A stretch of 64,000 nt of DNA from Sphingomonas changbaiensis NBRC 104936 (GTDB lineage Bacteria; Pseudomonadota; Alphaproteobacteria; Sphingomonadales; Sphingomonadaceae), in NCBI RefSeq assembly GCF_000974765.1, contig NZ_BBWU01000010.1:1-64000 (forward strand), in the 5' to 3' direction. Positions 57,983 through 64,000 of this stretch are shown here, one piece after another. Below the pieces are notes generated by a model. It was not told where the DNA came from and made no database searches. It saw only the letters and a program-made list of their open reading frames with translations. Position 1 is the stretch's first letter, and each line of letters begins with the position of its first letter. The translations under genes and the position numbers were made by a program.

Positions 57983-60900
57983 ATGCGTAAGCTTGACCTG
58001 CTCGGCGCCACTGCCATTGCTCTGCTGTTTTCCGCTCCCGCTTTGGCCCAGGACGTCGGCAACCCCGCGCCGCAGGGCGCGCCCGAAGCCGGTCCCGCCC
58101 CGTCTGCAACCGCGGATGCGGCCGATACCGGCCTCGGCGACATCGTCGTCACCGCCCAGCGCAAGGGCGAGCGCCTGCAGGACGTGCCGATCTCCGTTTC
58201 CGCCTTCTCGGGCGACGCGCTGAAGGCGCAGCAGATCAACAATGCGACCCAGCTGCAGCTGAGCCTGCCCAACATCACCTTCACCAAGACGAACTTCACC
58301 TCGTCCAGTTTCACGATCCGCGGCATCGGCGACCTTTGCGTCGGCTTCGCCTGCGACACCGCGACCGGCATCCACGTGAACGACATGCCGCTGCTGTCGA
58401 CGCGCCTGTTCGAGACCGAATATTTCGACCTGGAGCGTGTCGAGGTGCTGCGCGGGCCGCAGGGCACGCTGTTCGGCCGCAACGCGACCTCGGGCGTGGT
58501 GAACTTCATCACCGCGCGTCCCAACCTCTCGGCGTTCGGCGCGTCAGGATCGGCCGAATACGGCAATTATAATTCGATCCGCGGCGAAGGCATGATCAAC
58601 GCGCCGATCACCAACACGATCGGCGTCCGTCTCGCGGGCTATTACCTGAATCGCGACGGGTTCACGCGGAACCTCAATCCGGCCGCGAAGAGCCGGATCG
58701 ACGATCGTGACATCTATGCGCTGCGCGGCACGATCCGCTGGGAGCCGAGCCCGAACACCACGCTCGACATCATCGGCTATTATTTTCACGAGAACGACAA
58801 CCGCTCGCGCATTCAGAAGCAACTCTGCCACCGCGACCCGACCGGCATCCTCGGCTGCCAGCCCGATCGTCTTGGCTATGACGTCTCGAACGGCAATGCG
58901 ACGCTGGCGACGGTGCTGTCTTCGACCGAGTTCTTCCGGATCAACTCGCCTACGCTGGCGCCGTTCGGGCTCGGCAGCGTCTATGGGCCGGACCTGACGT
59001 TTGGCGGCCTGACCGTCCCGACCGACCTGCGCACCGTGAACATCGATTTCACGCCGACTTATTATGCCCAGGAATACCACATCATGGGCCGGCTGGAGCA
59101 GCAGCTGGGCGATGCGTTCAAGCTGACGCTGACCGGCGGCTATGCCGACAACAAGGTCGATTCCCGGACGGACTACAACCTCGCCACCGACAATGCGCTG
59201 ACGAACAATCCGGGCCTGCTCGCGCTGGCGTTCGCCTCGCAGGCGCCGGGCTCGCCGTTTGCGAACGTCGCCAAGACGCTGATCCCGAACGGCCCGAACG
59301 GCGGCGTCTGCGTGTCGAACATCGATTCAAGCCTGACCGGCGCATTCGGCGGCAACGCGATCAAGTGCGCGCCGGGCAGCACCGACTATGACCGCTCGCA
59401 AAGCCACGCGCGGCAATATTCGATCGAAGGCCATGTCGACAGCAATCTCGACGGCCCGTTCAACTTCCTGCTGGGCGGCATCTATGTCGATCAGAAGACG
59501 ACGCAGGGCAATTATGGCGTCGCCTCGTTCGGCCTCGATTACGCGGCGGGCATCCTTGGCGCTGCACAGACCATCAAACAGCAGACCGGCGATCCCACGG
59601 CCACTCCACCTGTCCCTGGAAACCCGGCGTTCCCGAGCTCGTTCCTGGCGCCACCGTTCTTTTTCAACAACACCGACCTGTTCAAGCTCAAGAGCTACGG
59701 CCTGTTCGGCGAAGCCTATTTCCAGGCGAGCGATCGGCTGAAGTTCACCGCTGGCCTGCGCTATTCGCATGACCAGAAGTTCGTGCGCGCGCGCAGCCCG
59801 ATCCTGAGCTTCCTGGTCCCGTACGGCGTGACCGATGCGAACCAGTCGCCGTTCATCGCTGCCTATGACGGCGATCCCGGCCGGCCGGGCAACCAGGCCT
59901 TTGCCGAGCGCGAAGTGAGCTTCGGCCGCCTGACCGGCCGCGCGGTGGTCGACTTCAAGGTCACGCCGGACAATCTGATCTACGCAAGCTACTCGCGCGG
60001 CTACAAGTCGGGCGGCATCAACCCGCCGATCCCGACCGAGTTCAACGTCTCCGAGACGTTCGCGCCGGAAGCGGTGAACGCGTTCGAGATCGGCACCAAG
60101 AACACGTTCGCGAACGGTATGATCCGGCTGAACGCATCCGCCTTCTACTATCAGTACAAGAACCTGCAGCTGAGCCGCATCGTCGCCCGCACGTCGGTGA
60201 ACGACAACACCGATGCGGACATCTGGGGCGTCGAAGTCGAAGGCGTGCTGCGGCCCGATCCGCGCTGGCTGATCAACCTGTCGGCCAGCTACCTGTACAC
60301 CTCGATCAAGGACAAGTTCCTGGTCGATTCCCGCGACGTGTCCGGCGGCCGTTCCGATGCGGTGATCATCAAGGACATCACCAACGCCTCGAACTGCGTG
60401 GTGACCGGCCCGAACGCGGCGCTGGCCAATGCCTATGTGAATGCGTTCAACTCGGGCGTGGGGCTGAAGCCGACGGTCGCGGTGCCGGGCACGAACACCA
60501 CGGGCGCGTACAGCATCTGCACCGTGCTGGCCTCGACCGCGGCGAACCCGCCCTCAGCCCTGCGCGCGGCCTTCGGTGTGCCGGCCGGCCCGCTGCCGTT
60601 CAGCGTGTCCGACGGCATTCCGGTCAATATCGGCGGCAACAAGCTGCCGAACGCGCCGACCTTCAAGGCTTCGGCCGGCGTTCAGTACACGGCCGACCTG
60701 CCCGGCGGCCTGACGCTGATCCCGCGTGCGGACCTGACCTTCACCGGGGAACAGTATAGCCGCAGCTTCAACGACCCGATCGACCGGATCCCCAGCTTCA
60801 CCCAAGCCAATGCGCAGATTCAGCTCAATGGCCGGGACGATCGCTGGTTCGTCCGCGCGTTCATCTCGAACATCTTCGATTCGAACTCGATCACCGGTCA

Positions 60901-60991
60901 GTATGTGACAGACCAGTCGTCGGGCCTGTTCACGAACATCTTCACGCTGGAACCGCGCCGCTACGGCATTGCCGCCGGCTTCAAGTTCTGA
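57983..60991 (+). CDS. TonB-dependent receptor (large, substrate unknown)
   Basis: A 1002-residue outer-membrane receptor. A signal peptide (GATAIALLFSAPALAQ), an N-terminal DIVVTAQRK TonB-box region, a plug with ERVEVLRGPQGTLFGRNATSG, and a large barrel ending in F. The YSRGYKSGGINPP and FEIGTKNTF segments are shared with sphingomonad receptors of unknown or aromatic/plant-derived substrates. Starts at 57971 and 57974 are also possible; 57983 gives the cleanest signal and sits 12 bases after AAAGGG. It lies upstream of a LysR gene. Confidence 0.88.
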   Translation: MRKLDLLGATAIALLFSAPALAQDVGNPAPQGAPEAGPAPSATADAADTGLGDIVVTAQRKGERLQDVPISVSAFSGDALKAQQINNATQLQLSLPNITFTKTNFTSSSFTIRGIGDLCVGFACDTATGIHVNDMPLLSTRLFETEYFDLERVEVLRGPQGTLFGRNATSGVVNFITARPNLSAFGASGSAEYGNYNSIRGEGMINAPITNTIGVRLAGYYLNRDGFTRNLNPAAKSRIDDRDIYALRGTIRWEPSPNTTLDIIGYYFHENDNRSRIQKQLCHRDPTGILGCQPDRLGYDVSNGNATLATVLSSTEFFRINSPTLAPFGLGSVYGPDLTFGGLTVPTDLRTVNIDFTPTYYAQEYHIMGRLEQQLGDAFKLTLTGGYADNKVDSRTDYNLATDNALTNNPGLLALAFASQAPGSPFANVAKTLIPNGPNGGVCVSNIDSSLTGAFGGNAIKCAPGSTDYDRSQSHARQYSIEGHVDSNLDGPFNFLLGGIYVDQKTTQGNYGVASFGLDYAAGILGAAQTIKQQTGDPTATPPVPGNPAFPSSFLAPPFFFNNTDLFKLKSYGLFGEAYFQASDRLKFTAGLRYSHDQKFVRARSPILSFLVPYGVTDANQSPFIAAYDGDPGRPGNQAFAEREVSFGRLTGRAVVDFKVTPDNLIYASYSRGYKSGGINPPIPTEFNVSETFAPEAVNAFEIGTKNTFANGMIRLNASAFYYQYKNLQLSRIVARTSVNDNTDADIWGVEVEGVLRPDPRWLINLSASYLYTSIKDKFLVDSRDVSGGRSDAVIIKDITNASNCVVTGPNAALANAYVNAFNSGVGLKPTVAVPGTNTTGAYSICTVLASTAANPPSALRAAFGVPAGPLPFSVSDGIPVNIGGNKLPNAPTFKASAGVQYTADLPGGLTLIPRADLTFTGEQYSRSFNDPIDRIPSFTQANAQIQLNGRDDRWFVRAFISNIFDSNSITGQYVTDQSSGLFTNIFTLEPRRYGIAAGFKF

Positions 60992-61001
60992 CACTGGCGC
61001 C

Positions 61002-61026
61002 GGGGCGGCGGTTTCGCTGCCGCTCC
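61002..61026 (+). terminator. Hairpin after the large receptor gene
   Basis: GGGGCGGC (61002-61009) pairs with GCCGCTCC (61019-61026), one G-U pair, 9-base loop. No T-run, so only a tentative terminator. Confidence 0.35.
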
Positions 61027-61094
61027 GAGCCTATCGATCGTAAGTAGGGGGAATGCGATCGGGTCCTTGTGTTGCGTTGGATTGGACCGATCGA

Positions 61095-61988
61095 ATGAGA
61101 CGCGATTATTTCGGCGACCTGGCCGCGTTCGCCGCGGTTGCCGACGAACGGAGCTTCACGCGGGCTGCGGCACAGCTCGGCCTGTCAGTGGCGGCGCTGA
61201 GCCGCACGATTCAGGCGCTGGAAGATCGGCTGGGCGCTCCCTTGCTGACCCGCACCACCCGCAGCGTCGCGCTGACGCCGGCAGGAGAGCGGCTGCGGAG
61301 CCTCGGGCCCGATCTCGACGCGCTGGAGGAGAAGCTTTCCGGTCTGGCAGGCGCGGATGAAGAGATTGCGGGCAAGGTCCGGATCGCGGCGCCCCGGCAC
61401 GCGACGACGGCGCTCTGGCCGGCCTTGAACAGGTTGCTCGCCGACCACCCGGGCATCGAACTCGATCTGTTGCCACCCGGCGACGAAGCCGATGCAACGG
61501 TCCGGCTCGGCGAGCAGGTCGAACGCGGCATCGCTGCGATCCGGATCGGCCCCGACCTCCGCATGGCGCTGGTCGCCTCGCCCGGCTTTCTCGCCGCCCG
61601 CCAGCTTCCCGCCACGCCGCATGAGCTGGCCGACTATCCCGCCATCGTCTGGCGCGACGCGCCGCTCTGGCAGCTCGAGCGAAGCACGATCCGGCCAGCC
61701 GCGCGGCTGACGGTCGCAGATCCGGAGCTGGCTCTGCGCGCTGCGCTCGACGGCGTCGGCTTCGCTTATCTGTTCGAGGATCTGGCCGCCCCGCATATCG
61801 CGGCCGGCCGCCTGACGCGGGTGCGGCGGGAATGGAGCGCGTCCGTGCCGGGCTATCACTTGCACCATGCGCGCGGCGTCGCCTCGCCGGCATTGACCGC
61901 TGTCGTGGACGCGCTGCGCTTCCACCCCGAACGCGACAATGTGCGCCGGCTCACGCTCGATAGCGGAGCGCGTCGACCAGCAGCGTGA
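61095..61988 (+). CDS. LysR-type regulator
   Basis: A 297-residue transcription factor with an N-terminal helix-turn-helix (FAAVADERSFTRAAAQLGLSVAALSRTIQALEDRLG) and a substrate-binding effector domain. ATG at 61095 matches the usual LysR start; an ATG at 61053 is possible. Its 3' end overlaps the next LysR gene by 38 bases in the opposite direction. The gene it controls is not evident; the receptor upstream is one option. Confidence 0.9.
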   Translation: MRRDYFGDLAAFAAVADERSFTRAAAQLGLSVAALSRTIQALEDRLGAPLLTRTTRSVALTPAGERLRSLGPDLDALEEKLSGLAGADEEIAGKVRIAAPRHATTALWPALNRLLADHPGIELDLLPPGDEADATVRLGEQVERGIAAIRIGPDLRMALVASPGFLAARQLPATPHELADYPAIVWRDAPLWQLERSTIRPAARLTVADPELALRAALDGVGFAYLFEDLAAPHIAAGRLTRVRREWSASVPGYHLHHARGVASPALTAVVDALRFHPERDNVRRLTLDSGARRPAA

Positions 61989-62844
61989 AGGCCGGCGTCG
62001 GCTGTCGCCGGCTGGGATAATAAAGGTGGTAGCCGGCGAACGGCGCGCACCAATCCTCCAGCACGCGGACCAGGCTGCTGTCGGCGAGACCAGGCGTGAC
62101 CTGATCCTCCAGCACGCAGGCAAGGCCGAGGCCGCTGCGGGCGGCGTCGAGGATCAGCGAGACGTCGTTGGACGTGAACTGGCCGTCGACTCGCACGCGG
62201 AGTTCGCGGCCGTCCTTCTCGAACTCCCAGGCGTAGAGGCCGCCAAAGCTTTCCAGCCGCAGGTTGATGCAGACATGATCGGCAAGGTCCTGCGGCGTGC
62301 GCGGGATCGGGCGTTGTGCGAAATAGCCGGGCGATCCGACCACCGCGAGCCGCAGGTCCGGCCCGATCCGCACGGCGATCATGTCTTTGGCCAGATGCTC
62401 GCCCAGCCGAACGCCGGCGTCGAACCGCTGGGCAACGATGTCGGTCAGGCCGGCGTCGACGCTCACTTCCACCTTCAAATCCGGGTAGCGCGGCAACAGG
62501 CGCGCGAGGGCAGGGAAGACCAGCCCCCGCGCCGCGTTCTCGGACGCGACCAGCCGCACGGTGCCGGCGGGCTTGTCGCGCAGCTCGCTGAGGCCAGCCA
62601 ATTCTGCGCCGATCTCGTCGAGCGCCGGGCGAAGGGTCCGGAGCAGCCGCTCCCCGGCATCGGTCGGTGCGACCCGCCGCGTCGTCCGCATCAGCAGCCG
62701 CACGCCAAGCCGCTCCTCCAGCCGCCGCACCGTATGGCTGAGCGCCGATTGCGACGTGCCCAGCCTTGCCGCCGCGCGCGTGAAGCTCTGTTCCTCGGCC
62801 ACGGCCAGGAACGCGTTGAGATCGCTTAAATCCTCTCGTTGCAT
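61951..62844 (-). CDS. LysR-type regulator
   Basis: A 297-residue LysR regulator (NAFLAVAEEQSFTRAAARLGTSQSALSHTVRRLEERLG) closely resembling the family that controls small oxidoreductase genes. It diverges from a cupin and an alcohol dehydrogenase. A 19-base inverted repeat with the T-N11-A signature lies in between, so these are probably its targets and it may also control itself. Confidence 0.92.
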   Translation of the reverse strand: MQREDLSDLNAFLAVAEEQSFTRAAARLGTSQSALSHTVRRLEERLGVRLLMRTTRRVAPTDAGERLLRTLRPALDEIGAELAGLSELRDKPAGTVRLVASENAARGLVFPALARLLPRYPDLKVEVSVDAGLTDIVAQRFDAGVRLGEHLAKDMIAVRIGPDLRLAVVGSPGYFAQRPIPRTPQDLADHVCINLRLESFGGLYAWEFEKDGRELRVRVDGQFTSNDVSLILDAARSGLGLACVLEDQVTPGLADSSLVRVLEDWCAPFAGYHLYYPSRRQPTPAFTLLVDALRYRA

Positions 62845-62871
62845 TCATGAACCTCGCAGATAAGTCCATGC

Positions 62872-62890
62872 CGATTATAGCGACTAATCG
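62872..62890. promoter_or_regulatory. LysR-type operator
   Basis: CGATTA-N7-TAATCG is a perfect repeat containing the T-N11-A motif recognised by LysR proteins (T at 62875, A at 62887). It lies 28 bases upstream of the LysR start and 57 bases upstream of the cupin start. Confidence 0.6.
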
Positions 62891-62946
62891 CGCGCGCGGG
62901 CAGGACCTACATGGGCGGCGATCCCAGAAAGCCGAGGAGTCGTCCC

Positions 62947-63366
62947 ATGAAGATCATCCGCAACGGATCGCAGCCGTCCGCCTATGGCCCGGCCGCATGG
63001 TTCACCGGCACCGTCCGCATCGATTCCCCGTTCCAGAGCGCCGAACCCGCACGCGTCGCCGGCGCGTTCGTCACGTTCGAGCCTGGTGCGCGCAGCGCCT
63101 GGCACACGCACCCGCTCGGCCAGACGCTGATCGTCACGGCCGGCACCGGCTGGACGCAGTGCGACGGCGAGCCGGTCGTCGAGATCCGCGCCGGCGACAT
63201 CATCTGGTGCCCGCCCGGCCACAAGCACTGGCACGGCGCCACGCCCACCACGGCGATGACGCACATCGCCATTCAGGAAGCGCTCGACGGCAAGGTCGTC
63301 GAGTGGATGGAGAAAGTGACCGACGAGGAATATCTCGCCGGCCCCGCTCCCGAGCAGATCAACTGA
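62947..63366 (+). CDS. Cupin domain protein
   Basis: A 139-residue single-domain cupin. The metal-binding motif is [17 protein letters not shown], and [13 protein letters not shown] is the second motif. It resembles the small cupins annotated as carboxymuconolactone-decarboxylase-associated or mandelonitrile-lyase-like; enzyme function is not certain. ATG at 62947 follows GAGGAG. An alcohol dehydrogenase follows 16 bases later, so both are one unit under the LysR gene. Confidence 0.85.
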   Translation: MKIIRNGSQPSAYGPAAWFTGTVRIDSPFQSAEPARVAGAFVTFEPGARSAWHTHPLGQTLIVTAGTGWTQCDGEPVVEIRAGDIIWCPPGHKHWHGATPTTAMTHIAIQEALDGKVVEWMEKVTDEEYLAGPAPEQIN

Positions 63367-63382
63367 AAACAAGAGGGAAAGC

Positions 63383-64000
63383 ATGACCACTCAAGCCTAT
63401 GGCAACACCGCCGCCGACCAGCCGCTCGGCCCGCTGCAGATCGAGCGGCGCGAGCCCGGCCCGCGCGACGTTGCGATCGACATCCTGTTCTGCGGCGTCT
63501 GCCATTCGGACCTTCACACCGCCCGCGGCGAATGGGACGGAACTCTCTACCCGTGCGTGCCGGGCCACGAGATCGTCGGGCGCGTGACCGCGGTCGGCGG
63601 CGAGGTCGACCGGTTCAAGGTGGGCGACGTGGTCGGCGTCGGCTGCATGGTCGACAGCTGCGGCACCTGTCCGTCGTGCCACGACGGCGAGGAGCAATAT
63701 TGCACCGGCTCCGGCTTCGTCGGCACCTATAATGGCGAGGACGCGCATCTCGGCGGCCACACCTTCGGCGGCTATTCGAAGCATGTCGTCGTCGATCAGG
63801 ACTTCGTGCTGCGCATCGGCCATGACGAAAAGGACCTGGCCGCGGTCGCGCCTCTGCTGTGCGCCGGCATCACCACTTACTCGCCGCTCCGCCACTGGAA
63901 GGTCGGGCCTGGGCAGAAAGTCGGCGTCGTCGGGCTCGGCGGGCTCGGCCATATGGGCGTGAAGATCGCCGCCGCGATGGGCGCGGACGTGACCGTGTTC
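63383..64000 (+). CDS. Zinc-dependent alcohol dehydrogenase, cinnamyl type (truncated by window end)
   Basis: First 206 residues of an NADP-type alcohol dehydrogenase. Catalytic zinc ligands are in CGVCHSDLH and GHEIVGRV, structural zinc cysteines in [16 protein letters not shown], and the nucleotide fold begins [16 protein letters not shown]. It resembles the YahK/AdhC group. The ATG at 63383 follows GAGGGA. The rest lies past the window. Confidence 0.93.
   Translation, partial: MTTQAYGNTAADQPLGPLQIERREPGPRDVAIDILFCGVCHSDLHTARGEWDGTLYPCVPGHEIVGRVTAVGGEVDRFKVGDVVGVGCMVDSCGTCPSCHDGEEQYCTGSGFVGTYNGEDAHLGGHTFGGYSKHVVVDQDFVLRIGHDEKDLAAVAPLLCAGITTYSPLRHWKVGPGQKVGVVGLGGLGHMGVKIAAAMGADVTVF

Noticed and set aside
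61151-61893. Plus- and minus-strand shadow frames of 200 or more codons across the LysR genes
   Set aside because: They give Arg-rich translations with no motifs and lie fully within supported LysR genes.

Overview
The window is a 64 kb piece of a high-GC alphaproteobacterial chromosome, most likely Sphingomonas or a close relative in the Sphingomonadaceae. The evidence is the argF-hslO pair, an Entner-Doudoroff zwf/edd pair, many TonB-dependent receptors, a ThiS-ThiG fusion, PEP-CTERM anchor motifs ending in a WAMM...GFG...RRR pattern, and several short palindromic repeat families of the kind scattered through sphingomonad genomes. There is no phage, plasmid, IS transposase, CRISPR array, rRNA or recognisable tRNA gene. 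It looks like ordinary core chromosome with small accessory spots.

Layout. 1-2.3 kb: argF (5' end at the window edge), hslO and a small secreted protein. 2.3-9.6 kb, minus strand: an aldehyde dehydrogenase, zwf, edd and a ZnuD-type zinc receptor preceded by a Zur-box-like palindrome; a possible small RNA sits beyond the receptor. 9.8-12.7 kb: a beta-helix protein, a membrane-anchored unknown and an epoxide-hydrolase-like enzyme. 12.7-16.1 kb: accC, accB and aroQ (minus) diverge from a thiS-thiG fusion (plus). 16.1-17.4 kb: a CobT-like VWA gene bracketed by two copies of a palindromic repeat, then a CsbD stress gene with a general-stress (EcfG-type) promoter. 17.4-25 kb: a LolA-like protein plus a very large BNR-repeat protein, a FecA-like receptor and an MFS transporter. 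25-27.2 kb: SRP RNA, dnaX, ybaB. 27.2-35.4 kb: moaC, trpC, trpD, trpG, trpE and ppiD on the minus strand, with one opposite-strand gene between trpG and trpE, then divergent tpiA. 35.4-37.6 kb: four small envelope-type genes including a PCu(A)C copper chaperone. 37.6-41.3 kb: dnaK behind a heat-shock-type promoter, dnaJ, an acetyltransferase. 41.3-49.4 kb: purB, an EF-hand protein, argC, an NlpC/P60 hydrolase, a MarR regulator, an M17 aminopeptidase and small unknowns. 49.4-55.7 kb: a PEP-CTERM protein, rimO and a three-gene EmrAB-NodT-type efflux operon. 55.9-64 kb: gamma-glutamyltransferase, a large TonB-dependent receptor, two convergent LysR genes, a cupin and an alcohol dehydrogenase cut by the window end.

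The most unusual signals are not classical genes. One palindromic element (GCTCCGGC...GCCGGAGC) occurs three times. One copy lies between ybaB and moaC. The other two sit inside the coding frames of edd and trpE, adding about 20 residues to each enzyme without breaking the frame, much like the protein-coding palindromic elements described in Rickettsia. Other notable points are the repeat-bracketed CobT-like gene, a 10-bp inverted repeat that could hide the ribosome binding site of the LolA-like gene, the Zur-type site in front of the ZnuD-like receptor, and a perfect LysR-type box between a LysR gene and the cupin/ADH pair. All identifications come from reading motifs by eye; no database search was run.
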